From the NCBI RefSeq assembly GCF_900092025.1, contig NZ_FLTX01000002.1, positions 1 through 58,955 on the forward strand: a stretch of 58,955 nt of DNA, in the 5' to 3' direction. The notes under the pieces are model-generated. The model saw only the letters and a program-made list of their open reading frames with translations, did no database searches and was not told the DNA's origin. This document shows positions 18,980 to 27,496 of the stretch, one piece after another. The DNA is from Xanthomonas bromi (GTDB lineage Bacteria; Pseudomonadota; Gammaproteobacteria; Xanthomonadales; Xanthomonadaceae). Numbering within the stretch: position 1 is the first letter of the stretch; each line of letters starts with the position of its first letter. Made by a program: the position numbers and the translations under genes.

Positions 18980-19250
18980 CGGGCTTCGCTTGGGCGGAAA
19001 GCGGATAGTTTGCCAGTGTCGCGCCCTGCCGGTCATCGGCCAGTGGCTGGGCGGTGCTGCGTAGCGGCAGGGGGGCGTTCGGCGTGCCTGATCAGGCGGT
19101 CGTGATGCCGGGGCGTCGGCCTGCGGTGCGGGCCCGGCCACAGGGCTGAGGAGGTGGCCGCGCCGCCTTCGACACACAGGGCGCCAACGGTGCGGTGCGT
19201 CGTCTCACTCTCAAACGGCCTGATAGCCGCATACGCTGCTCGGCCCGAAC

Positions 19251-19652
19251 TCAGATCGCCGGGCCGCCGGTCGCCGCCGGCTTGCAATAGGCCTTGGCGG
19301 CGGCTTCGGCCAGATTGCGCTGCGCGGCGCGTGCGTCCGGGTCCAGCGGGGTGCCGGGCTTGCCGTCGGTGCCGGCGCCCATGGTCACCTCGCCCTTGCC
19401 ACTGAGCAGCTCCAGGTTGCGGCGTGCGGTGAGGCAGTCGGTCGATTCCGGGGTGGCGGTCTCCGACGCGGCGATGGCCGCGGTGCCGCTGCGCGCATCG
19501 ATCCGGCGCGCTTCGTAGCGCTGGCCGGTCGGTGGCGGGGTTTCGGTGTAGTGGGTCACGCCCTTGGCGTCATTCCACTTATATATATCTGTGGCGCCTG
19601 CGGTGGCGCTGAGCAGCAGCAACAGGGCGCAAAGCCCGGACGACGGGTGCAT
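19251..19652 (-). CDS. DUF4124 periplasmic protein
   Basis: A 133-residue protein with a 20-residue signal peptide (LCALLLLLSATAGA). It is followed at once by the DUF4124 pattern DIYKWNDAKGVTHYTETPPP. Function of the family is unknown. The C-terminal half has two cysteines that could form a periplasmic disulfide and a charged helical segment. The ATG at 19652 is preceded by GGGGAAG. Divergent from pssA with 132 bases between. Confidence 0.85.
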   Translation of the reverse strand: MHPSSGLCALLLLLSATAGATDIYKWNDAKGVTHYTETPPPTGQRYEARRIDARSGTAAIAASETATPESTDCLTARRNLELLSGKGEVTMGAGTDGKPGTPLDPDARAAQRNLAEAAAKAYCKPAATGGPAI

Positions 19653-19784
19653 GTGGCTTCCCCTGGATGATTCCCGCCGCGATTGCAGCATCCGCGGCCG
19701 GCGCTGGCAAGTGATCGGGTGCCTAAGGCATTGAACCCGCAAGCGCGCTACCGCCGGACGGACCTCAGGCCCTACACTTGCCGG

Positions 19785-20558
19785 ATGGATGAAATGAGAC
19801 CCCCCCCGCGCTCGCGCACGATTTACCTGCTGCCGAACCTGTTCACCACCGCCGGGCTGTTTTCCGGGTTTTACGCCATCATCGCCGCCGCCAATGGGCA
19901 GTTCGTCCAGGCCGCCATCGCGGTGTTCGTGGCGGCGGTGATGGATGGACTGGACGGCCGGGTGGCGCGCCTGACCAATACCAGCAGCGAATTCGGCGTG
20001 CAGTACGACTCGTTGGCCGATCTGGTCAGCTTCGGCATGGCCCCGGCACTGGTGATGTACCACTGGTCGCTATCGGCGTTGAAGTACGACAGCAACGTGA
20101 TGGGCCGGGTCGGCTGGTCGGCCGCCTTTCTCTATGCGGCCTGCGCGGCGCTGCGGTTGGCGCGCTTCAATACCCAGGTTGGCGTGGTCGACAAACGCTG
20201 GTTCATTGGCCTGGCCAGCCCGGCGGCGGCCGGACTGATGATGTCGTTCGTTTGGGCCTTTGCCGACGACAGCCTTGGGTTCGATGGCGAGCAGCTGCGC
20301 TATGTCGCGCTTGCGATCACCGTGGTGTCGGCGCTGTTGATGGTCAGCCGGATCCGCTTCTGGAGTTTCAAGGGCGGTGCGCGCGGCCCGCGCGCCGACC
20401 GCGTGCCGTTCCTGGCGCTGGCGATCGCCACAGTGGTGATTGCGCTGCTGGTGATCGATCTGGCGCGTTCGTTCTTGGTCATCGGCGTGCTGTATGCCTT
20501 GTCCGGCCCGCTGATGTGGGTGTGGCGACGTTGGCGGCGCGTGCCCGAGCTGCCATGA
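19785..20558 (+). CDS. pssA: CDP-diacylglycerol-serine O-phosphatidyltransferase
   Basis: A 257-residue integral membrane enzyme making phosphatidylserine, the precursor of phosphatidylethanolamine. The CDP-alcohol phosphotransferase motif is complete: DGRVAR, then G, D and D at the required spacing (within residues about 50-75). About six to eight hydrophobic helices are visible. This is the Gram-positive/alpha-proteobacterial type, not the E. coli peripheral PssA. The ATG at 19785 (MDEMRPPPR) fits the family; the open frame upstream to 19683 is not needed. Followed closely by the psi-like gene and rimI. Confidence 0.93.
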   Translation: MDEMRPPPRSRTIYLLPNLFTTAGLFSGFYAIIAAANGQFVQAAIAVFVAAVMDGLDGRVARLTNTSSEFGVQYDSLADLVSFGMAPALVMYHWSLSALKYDSNVMGRVGWSAAFLYAACAALRLARFNTQVGVVDKRWFIGLASPAAAGLMMSFVWAFADDSLGFDGEQLRYVALAITVVSALLMVSRIRFWSFKGGARGPRADRVPFLALAIATVVIALLVIDLARSFLVIGVLYALSGPLMWVWRRWRRVPELP

Positions 20559-20568
20559 GCGCGTTCTC

Positions 20569-21036
20569 GTGAGCCAGGCGCCGTCCGAGCCGATGTGGTC
20601 CGATCTGCAGGTCTCGTATCTGCAGGCCCTGGGACACACGGTGTATCTGGACCGCGATGCGGTCGATGCATTGCCCGCACATGTCGAGGTTGCCGAGCGC
20701 GTACCGATGGCCGCACCAGCGCACGTGGAGCGTGCGCCGCAGTCTGCAACGGCCCATGCGCCTGTCGCACGGCGCAGTGCACCGGCTGCACCGCCCGACG
20801 CGCCGCGCGCGCCCAGCGCTGCGCCAGCGTCGGCGCTGCAACGGCGTAACCGCGTCGGCATGCCGGATCGCCTGCAGATGGCCTTGCTGCGCGCGTCCGG
20901 CTGCAATCCGGGCGACCCCGCGACCCAGGCATTGATGGCGTCCTGGCCGCTGGCGGAACTGCGCGGCAATCCGGTTGCCAAGCGCGCGCTGTGGCCGCAG
21001 CTGCGCGCGCTGCGGCGGCGTCGGGATCCGGCGTGA
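20569..21036 (+). CDS. holD: Probable DNA polymerase III psi subunit (HolD-like)
   Basis: A 155-residue protein not recognisable by any strong motif. The N-terminus (YLQALGHTVYL, then ALPAHVEV) parallels E. coli HolD (LQQLGITQWSL, IPAHVRLV), and the C-terminus LRGNPVAKRALWPQLR parallels HolD LRANPTARAALWQQI. The middle is an Ala/Pro/Arg-rich linker (about residues 45-92). The E. coli gene order holD-rimI is also kept here: the stop overlaps the rimI start (GTGA). Psi links the clamp loader to SSB through chi. The start is GTG at 20569, 10 bases after pssA; ATG at 20593 is an alternative. Function inferred from pattern and context. Confidence 0.68.
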   Translation: MSQAPSEPMWSDLQVSYLQALGHTVYLDRDAVDALPAHVEVAERVPMAAPAHVERAPQSATAHAPVARRSAPAAPPDAPRAPSAAPASALQRRNRVGMPDRLQMALLRASGCNPGDPATQALMASWPLAELRGNPVAKRALWPQLRALRRRRDPA

Positions 21037-21515
21037 GCGCATTGCACGCGCCGCAGTCCACCTCGCTGCGCGCCATGCGCGAGAGCGACCTGGATGGAGT
21101 GATGGAGATCGAACTCCGCGCCTATCCGTTTCCGTGGACGCGCAACATCTTTCGCGACTGCCTGCAGGCCGGCTATCCCGGCTGGGTGATGGAGCAGGGC
21201 GGTCGGGTCATCGGCTATGGCGTGATCAGCATCGCCGCCGACGAGGCGCACGTGCTCAACGTCTGCATCGCACCGGAGGCCCAATCGCAAGGGCACGGTC
21301 GCGCGTTACTGCGCGCGCTGATCAAGGGCGCCTGCGATCGTGGAGCGCGGCGTGCGTTTCTGGAAGTGCGCCCCTCCAATCCATCCGCGATCGCGCTGTA
21401 CCACTCCGAAGGCTTCAACGAAATCGGCCGGCGCCCGCGCTACTACCCTTCCAACACCGGGCGCGAAGATGCACTGGTGATGGCGATCGAGTTGTTCTTC
21501 GAAGGATTCTCCTGA
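21033..21515 (+). CDS. rimI: Ribosomal protein S18 alanine N-acetyltransferase
   Basis: A 160-residue GNAT protein. The acetyl-CoA loop is QSQGHGRALL (motif A), preceded by LNVCIAPEA. The RimI-type ending with LEVRPSNPSAIALYHSEGF and RPRYYP is present. RimI acetylates the N-terminal alanine of ribosomal protein S18. The GTG start overlaps the holD-like stop. Compared with E. coli it has a short N-terminal extension of about 12 residues (SALHAPQSTSLR), so a later start cannot be excluded. Confidence 0.92.
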   Translation: MSALHAPQSTSLRAMRESDLDGVMEIELRAYPFPWTRNIFRDCLQAGYPGWVMEQGGRVIGYGVISIAADEAHVLNVCIAPEAQSQGHGRALLRALIKGACDRGARRAFLEVRPSNPSAIALYHSEGFNEIGRRPRYYPSNTGREDALVMAIELFFEGFS

Positions 21516-21615
21516 GCGCACGCAGCGGTCGCTGAGAATGCGGCTGGAGAATAGTGGTGCGGTGCGCGGCCAGCTTGCCGGCTGCCGACGATGATGGCTT
21601 TTGTGGCTGACATTT

Positions 21616-21759
21616 AGAGCAGCTAACAAAACTACTGCGCGGCCGCCAGGCGGGCGCGGCCGGTGCTCGGAATCCTCATGTACCACTCGTACACTTCGGT
21701 TCCTCCGCGCCGTCCGCACCCACCTGACCACCGCTCGCTACGTTCTGTTAGCCGCTCTT
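21616..21759. repeat. MITE-like element with terminal inverted repeats
   Basis: The left end AGAGCAGCTAACAAAAC and the right end GTTCTGTTAGCCGCTCT are inverted copies of each other around 110 bases with no coding potential. The element is 144 bases long. A solo end lies at 10622. No transposase is nearby. Confidence 0.65.
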
Positions 21760-22002
21760 AGTGCCAGCGCCAGTGCTGGCCTGCGTTTGTGCGATCGGCT
21801 TATTTAACTCGCGCACTTAATCGCGGTGGCATGCGCCGTCGGCCCCATGGTCGCGCTCACGTGGCATTGCGACGATCAGCCTTGCATGCTCTCCGACGAT
21901 CCAGCGTGGTCCGCAACAGCTTGCCACGCGGCTGCGGTTGGGACGTGGATGAGTAGTCGGGATGCTTAACTGCGCGTTCCTCACGATGGGTAGGCGACCC
22001 AG

Positions 22003-22054
22003 CAGACGCCATTGTCCATGCGCTGGCACAGAAGGGCATGGGCAATGGCGTCTG
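22003..22054. other. Strong orphan hairpin
   Basis: Arms 22003-22021 (CAGACGCCATTGTCCATGC) and 22036-22054 pair over 19 bases with one G-T wobble and a 14-base loop, followed by TTT on the + strand. No gene ends nearby, so it may end a small RNA or be a repeat remnant. Confidence 0.6.
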
Positions 22055-22585
22055 TTTGGCGACTTCAGTCGAAAGATTCGATGCTTACGCTGACTGATCG
22101 TGTTGCACGCCTGCGCGCGGAGCGTTCGGGGAGTCACGCTTGCCCGGCGAGCCTGTTTTCCACTTTGAGGGCCAGCTTGATGAGGTCTGCAGCGGACAGT
22201 GGTTAGGGTCGATCGGATGGCGATGTCGAAGCATGGGTATGGGAACGCGTGGTGTCAAAATGCCACGCCTCTGCAATCGATCCCAATTCAGTTGCCTGGA
22301 GTGTGGGAAGAACTGCAATGAAAGCATTTGCATTTTGCGCAAAAACTGACGCGATGCATTCCTGTGCAACGCGGGAAATGTCTCGCCTCTTTCGCCATGA
22401 CCAAGGCGCAATTCTCAGTTCGTCAGGTCCTTCCATATAGCGGCTTGCGATGGATGCCGCAGCGCGGCAATACATCGCAACGATTCATGCGTCGGAAAAT
22501 GCATGAATTTAAGCGGTGTCCCGCTTTTCTAATTTTTATTCAACGCGTTGCGACAAGAATCGTGCTGCATTGCAGTGTCCTTGTG

Positions 22586-22651
22586 ATGTCTCCGCGTGTC
22601 TTGATTGCAGCATTTTGTCTCTTCTTTTTTGTCCCGCAAGCGTTTGCGTGA
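22586..22651 (+). CDS. 21-codon signal-peptide-like mini-ORF
   Basis: It encodes MSPRVLIAAFCLFFFVPQAFA followed directly by TGA. It has a positive start, a hydrophobic core and an AFA cleavage-like end, then no mature protein. It could be the remnant of a lost secreted-protein gene or a chance ORF. No strong ribosome site is visible. Confidence 0.3.
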   Translation: MSPRVLIAAFCLFFFVPQAFA

Positions 22652-22817
22652 TTACGCCAGCACATCCGCAAACAGGCTAGATGCAAGCGTTTTCGACGCT
22701 CCTAGTATCGGTTTCGCGGAATCGAACATTCCATAGCTGAATAGTAAATTCCGCGTCCGCTAGACCAGGGGTGCACCGCCGCGCGGCGCATCGAATTCAT
22801 TCCGGGGAGAGATCAAG

Positions 22818-23951
22818 ATGAAGCCGAAATTTTCGACGGCGGCCGCCGCGTCGCTGTTCGTTGGGTCGTTGCTGCTTACCGGGGTTGCCTATGCCGATGC
22901 GTCGCTGGGTATTGCAACCACGGGCTGGGCGACCCAGAACGGCGGCACCAGGGGCGGCTCCAACGCTGCTGCCGCCAACATCTACACCGTCAAGAATGCT
23001 GCCGAGTTGAAAGCTGCATTGAGCGCAAGCGCCGGTAGTAACGGACGCATTATTAAGATCAGCGGCATCATCGATATCAGCGAAGGATATCCTTACACCA
23101 AGACCTCGGACATGAAGACGCGTGCGCGTCTGGACGTGCCCACCAAAACCACGCTGATTGGTATCACCAGCAACGCAGAAATTCGCGAAGGCTATTTTTA
23201 CGTCAAGGCCAACGACGTCATCATTCGCAATATCACCATCGAAAATCCGTGGGATCCGGAACCGGTCTGGGACCCTAACGACGGCGATGCCGGCAACTGG
23301 AATGCGGAGTACGACGGCCTGACTGTGGAAGGCGCCAGTAATGTGTGGGTGGACCACGTCACCTTCACCGACGGCCGCCGTACCGACGATCAGAACGGCA
23401 CCGCAAATGGCCGCCCAAAACAGCACCACGACGGCGCGATGGACATCAAGAAGGGCGCCAATTTCGTCACCGTCTCGTACTCGGTCTTCAAGTCGCACGA
23501 GAAAAACAACCTGATCGGCTCCAGCGACAGCGCGTCCAGCCTCGACAGCGGCAAGCTCAAGGTCACCATCCACAATACCTTGTTCGAAAAAATTTCCGCG
23601 CGCGCACCGCGTGTGCGCTTCGGCCAGGCGCATCTGTACAACAACTACCACGTGGGTAGCACCAGCAATAAGGTTTATCCGTTTTCGTATGCGCATGGCG
23701 TTGGCAAGGAATCGAAGATCTTCTCCGAGCGCAACGTGTTCGAGATCAGCGCTGTGAGCAGCTGCGACAAGATTGCCGCCAGCTATGGTGGCAGCGTTTA
23801 TCGCGATCAGGGCTCGCTGCTCAATGGCAAGGCGCTGTCGTGTTCATGGAACACCAACATCGGCTGGACCCCGCCGTACACCTACAACTTGCTGTCGGTC
23901 GATAAGGTCGCCGCAGACGTCAAGGCCAACGCAGGTGCCGGCAAGCTGTAA
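22818..23951 (+). CDS. pel: Secreted pectate lyase, polysaccharide lyase family 1
   Basis: A 377-residue enzyme with a Sec signal peptide ending near residue 26 (GVAYA-DA). The PL1 beta-helix is recognised by [10 protein letters not shown] (calcium/substrate region), then [16 protein letters not shown] with the catalytic arginine, and [12 protein letters not shown] stretches. It cleaves polygalacturonate of plant cell walls by beta-elimination after export, presumably by type II secretion. GGGGAGA precedes the ATG. Transcribed alone; a hairpin follows at 23999. Fits a plant-associated lifestyle. Confidence 0.95.
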   Translation: MKPKFSTAAAASLFVGSLLLTGVAYADASLGIATTGWATQNGGTRGGSNAAAANIYTVKNAAELKAALSASAGSNGRIIKISGIIDISEGYPYTKTSDMKTRARLDVPTKTTLIGITSNAEIREGYFYVKANDVIIRNITIENPWDPEPVWDPNDGDAGNWNAEYDGLTVEGASNVWVDHVTFTDGRRTDDQNGTANGRPKQHHDGAMDIKKGANFVTVSYSVFKSHEKNNLIGSSDSASSLDSGKLKVTIHNTLFEKISARAPRVRFGQAHLYNNYHVGSTSNKVYPFSYAHGVGKESKIFSERNVFEISAVSSCDKIAASYGGSVYRDQGSLLNGKALSCSWNTNIGWTPPYTYNLLSVDKVAADVKANAGAGKL

Positions 23952-23998
23952 CTGTCGGGACTTGCAGCGCTGCAATAGCAGTGCCGCACGGAGTTGCC

Positions 23999-24024
23999 CA
24001 ACGCCCGCAGCGATGCGGGCGTTG
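23999..24024 (+). terminator. Hairpin downstream of pectate lyase
   Basis: CAACGCCCGCA-GCGA-TGCGGGCGTTG, an 11-bp perfect stem 48 bases past the stop. It lacks a T-tract on the + strand, so it may stabilise the mRNA end rather than terminate alone. Confidence 0.6.
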
Positions 24025-24166
24025 TACCAGCCAATGTGTGCTCGTGGCGATGGTGGCTGTGCGTCGTGCCGTTGGGCAGTTGCTTGCAGGGACCTTGCTC
24101 GCCCGCTATTGATGGACACGCTGCCCGTCAGTACTGATGGACATCGTGGCCAGTCCACTGAAGACA

Positions 24167-25837
24167 TCAGCCGCGTACAGGTGCATCGCCAGCGATGTAG
24201 TAATCGGAAGTGCTGCGCGGCAGCGGGGTGCGGCCACGCATGCGGTCGGCGATTTTCTCGGCAATCATGATGGTGGTGGCGTTGAGGTTGCCGGTGATGA
24301 TGCGCGGCATGATCGAAGCATCGATCACGCGCAGACCTTCCATGCCGTGCACGCGGCCTTGCCCGTCCACCACGGCCATGTCGTCGGCGCCCATCGCACA
24401 GGAACACGACGGGTGGTACGCGGTTTCCGCGCGTGAGCGGACGAACGCGTCCAGCTCCGCATCGGTCTTGCAGTCCGCGCTGGGGCTGATTTCGCGGCCG
24501 CGATACGCATCGAGAGCGGGCTGCGCGATGATGTCGCGGGTGATGCGGATCGCGTCGCGGAATTCCTGCCAGTCCTGGTCGGTGGATTGGTAGTTGAACA
24601 GGATCGACGGATGCTGGCGCGGATCGCGCGATTTGGCGTGGACACGACCGCGGCTGGGCGTGCGCATCGAGCCCACGTGCGCCTGGAAGCCATGCTCCTT
24701 CACTGCATCGCTGCCGTTGTAATTGATGGCGACGGGGAGAAAGTGGTACTGGATGTTGGGCCAGTCGAATTCCTCGCGCGTGCGGATGAAACCTCCGGCT
24801 TCGAACTGATTGCTGGCACCGGTGCCGGTGCCGGCGAACAACCATTCCGCCCCGATGGCTGGCTGGTTCCACCACTGCAATGCCGGATACAACGACACCG
24901 GCTTGGTGCACGCGTATTGAATGTAGACCTCTAGATGATCCTGTAGGTTCTGGCCGACGCCGGGCAGGTCGTGCACCAGTTGCACATCGAGCGCGCGCAA
25001 CAGATCGGGCGCGCCCACGCCCGAGCGTTGCAGCAGCTGCGGCGAGGCGATCGCACCCGCGCACACCAAGACTTCGCGGCGCGCGTGCGCATCGATGCCC
25101 TCGCTGCTGTTGCCCGCCAGATAATGCACGCCGATGGCGCGCTTGCCGGCAAACAGGATGCGGTCGGTGGTGGCATGGGTGACGATATGCAGGCCATCGC
25201 GTGGCTTGGCCATGTCCAGGTAGCCGCGCGCGGTGCTGGCGCGGCGCCCGTGCGGTGTCACCGTACGGTCCATCGGTCCAAAGCCTTCCTGCTGGTAGCC
25301 ATTGAGATCGTCGGTGCGCGGATAACCGGCCTGCACGCCTGCCTCGACCATGGCATGGAACAACACGTTGTTGTCGTTCTTCGGCGTGGCCACGCTCACC
25401 GGGCCATCGCCGCCGTGGTAATCGTTGGCGCCGATGTCGCGCGTCTCTGCCTTGCGGAAGTACGGCAGGACGTCGCGGTAGCTCCAGTCCTCCAGACCAG
25501 GACGTTTGGCCCACTAATCGAAATCCAGTGCGTTTCCGCGGATGTAGCACATGCCGTTGATCAGCGACGAGCCACCCAGGCCCTTGCCGCGCCCGCACTC
25601 CATGCGCCGGTTGTCCATATTCGGTTCCGGCTCGGTTTCGTAGGCCCAGTTGTAGCGACGCCCCTGCAATGGAAAGGCCAGTGCCGCCGGCATCTGCGTG
25701 CGGAAATCCAGCCGATAATCCGGCCCGCCGGCTTCGAGCCGTAGCACGGTCACGCCGGGGTCTTCGGTGAGCCGCGCGGCCAGCACGTTCCCTGCCGAGC
25801 CGGCGCCGATGATGATGTAGTCGTATTCGCGTTGCAT
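24167..25837 (-). pseudogene. betA: Choline dehydrogenase interrupted by an in-frame amber codon
   Basis: Read through, the frame has 556 codons, the same as E. coli BetA, with AGGAGA before the ATG at 25837. FAD motif GAGSAG, GMC signature [17 protein letters not shown] and C-terminal [14 protein letters not shown] are intact. Codon 108 (25514-25516) is TAG in the context [19 protein letters not shown]. coli has Asn at this place (DLDNWAQEPG). The frame is unchanged across the stop, so this is a single substitution (CAG to TAG would suffice) or a sequencing error. A product restarting at GTG 25399 would lack the FAD fold. Betaine synthesis from choline is therefore probably blocked. Confidence 0.9.
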
Positions 25838-25984
25838 GGTGTTCTCCTGATGCGGTGACGGTGCGACGGCGATCAAGCCGCACGGCAAATGCGGAGGGAT
25901 GTGCCCGGCGAGTGACAGCGGGGTGCATCTGCTCGCCACTGTCGCCGTGCTCGTCCGGCGCTTGCCTGCGTCGACTGGCCGCCG

Positions 25985-27457
25985 TCAGAACACCGACGCG
26001 TAACGTTCCAGTTCGACCTGGATCGATTTTGTGCGTGTATAGGCTTGCAAGGTCGCCAAGCCGTTTTCGCGGCCCACGCCGGATTGTTTGTAGCCACCCA
26101 CCGGCATCGGCGCGGGCGATTCGCCCCAGGTGTTGATCCAGCAGATGCCAGCCTCCAGTCGATGGATCAGCCGATGCGCGCGCGCCAGATCCGGCGTGAC
26201 CACGCCCGCGGCCAGACCGTATGTGGTGGCATTGGCACGCGTGATCGCTTCGTCTTCCTCGTCGTAGGTGAGCAGGCTCAAGACAGGCCCGAAGATTTCT
26301 TCGCGCACGATGGCCATCACATCGGTGCAATCGCTGAAGACGGTCGGTGCTACGTAATAGCCCTGCGCGAGTGCACCATCGCGCAGGCGCTCGCCGCCGC
26401 ACAGCAGACGCGCGCCTTCGGCCTTGCCCTGTTCGATATGGTCCAGCACGCGTTGCATATGCGCAGCGCTGACCAACGGGCCGAAGGTGGTGCGCGCATC
26501 GAGTGGGTCGCCGATATGGATCCGTTGCACGCGCGTTAACAAGCGTGCTTCAAATGCGTTGCGCAATGCGCGCGGGATGAACACGCGCGTGCCGTTGGTG
26601 CACACCTGCCCGGAGCTGTAGAAGTTGGCCATCATCGCGATGTCCGCGGCCAGGTCCAGATCCGCATCGGCGCACACGATCAACGGCGACTTGCCGCCCA
26701 ATTCCATGGTGACGTCCTTCAACGACGAACTCGACGCGCTGGCCATCACCTTGCGGCCGGTGGCGGTGCCGCCGGTGAAGCTGATCTTTTCGATCTGCGG
26801 ATGCTCGGTGAGCGCAGTGCCCACGCTGGCGCCATCGCCGGGCAATACGTTGAACACGCCATCGGGCAGGCCTGCTTCAGTAAAGATTTCGGCCAGTTTC
26901 AGGGCAGTGAGCGGAGTGACCTCGCTGGGTTTGAAGATCATCGCGTTACCGGCGGCCAGGGCAGGTGCGGCTTTCCACAATGCAATCTGGATCGGGTAAT
27001 TCCACGCGCCGATCGCACCCACAACACCGAGAGGTTCGTGGCGCGTGTAGAAGAAACTACCTTCGCGCAACGGTACCTGCGCGCCCTGCAGTGCCTGCGC
27101 GACGCCGGCGTAATACTCCAGTACGTCGGCACCGGTGACCATATCGACACTGCGCGTTTCGCTCAGCGGCTTGCCGGTGTTGAGCGTTTCCAGCTCGGCC
27201 AGGGCATCGTTGCGTTCGCGCAGCAAGGCCACTGCACGCAGCAGGATGCGCGAACGCTCTACCGTGGTCAGTGCTGCCCATCGTTGCTGGCCAGCCTTTG
27301 CGCTGTCTACTGCGGCATCCAGGTCGTCGGCGCCGGCGTTGTGCACGTTGGCCAGTATTTCCCCGGTGGCGGGATTGACTACTTCGAAGGTGTGGCCACC
27401 GCGGGCGGGAACATAACGGCCGCCGATGTACAGCAGCTGGTCGGGAAAACGTGGCAT
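25985..27457 (-). CDS. betB: Betaine aldehyde dehydrogenase
   Basis: A 490-residue NAD-dependent aldehyde dehydrogenase making glycine betaine from betaine aldehyde. The catalytic glutamate is in MELGGKSPL and the catalytic cysteine in [10 protein letters not shown]; the cofactor site PWNYP-like [13 protein letters not shown] is present. The BetB-type C-terminus [13 protein letters not shown] is intact. A perfect AGGAGG site stands 7 bases before the ATG. It lies between betT and betA on the same strand. The reading frame is undamaged although its partner betA is broken. Confidence 0.96.
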   Translation of the reverse strand: MPRFPDQLLYIGGRYVPARGGHTFEVVNPATGEILANVHNAGADDLDAAVDSAKAGQQRWAALTTVERSRILLRAVALLRERNDALAELETLNTGKPLSETRSVDMVTGADVLEYYAGVAQALQGAQVPLREGSFFYTRHEPLGVVGAIGAWNYPIQIALWKAAPALAAGNAMIFKPSEVTPLTALKLAEIFTEAGLPDGVFNVLPGDGASVGTALTEHPQIEKISFTGGTATGRKVMASASSSSLKDVTMELGGKSPLIVCADADLDLAADIAMMANFYSSGQVCTNGTRVFIPRALRNAFEARLLTRVQRIHIGDPLDARTTFGPLVSAAHMQRVLDHIEQGKAEGARLLCGGERLRDGALAQGYYVAPTVFSDCTDVMAIVREEIFGPVLSLLTYDEEDEAITRANATTYGLAAGVVTPDLARAHRLIHRLEAGICWINTWGESPAPMPVGGYKQSGVGRENGLATLQAYTRTKSIQVELERYASVF

Positions 27458-27496
27458 GACAAACCTCCTGTGGGACGGTCGCCGCAGCGACGCACC

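Larger units (their letters stand above)
21516..22817. other. Non-coding stretch of 1.3 kb before the pectate lyase
   Basis: No convincing gene. It contains a MITE-like repeat (21616-21759), a strong orphan hairpin (22003-22054), and a signal-peptide-like mini-ORF (22586-22651). Base composition becomes more AT-rich from about 22250 onward than in flanking genes, as expected of a long promoter region or of acquired DNA. Confidence 0.7.

Noticed and set aside
22711..22737. A plant-inducible-promoter (PIP) box before the pectate lyase
   Set aside because: TTCGC is followed at the right distance by ATAGC, not TTCGC; the second half does not match.
24167..25399. A shortened but functional BetA starting at GTG 25399
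   Set aside because: It would lack the FAD-binding fold and the GMC signature, so it cannot be a working dehydrogenase; treated as the 3' part of a pseudogene.
23844..26402. An 852-residue open frame on the - strand across betA and betB
   Set aside because: It overlaps two genes with clear catalytic motifs on the same strand in a different frame, has Arg/Ala/Gly-rich shadow composition, and matches no family. High-GC codon bias keeps such frames open.
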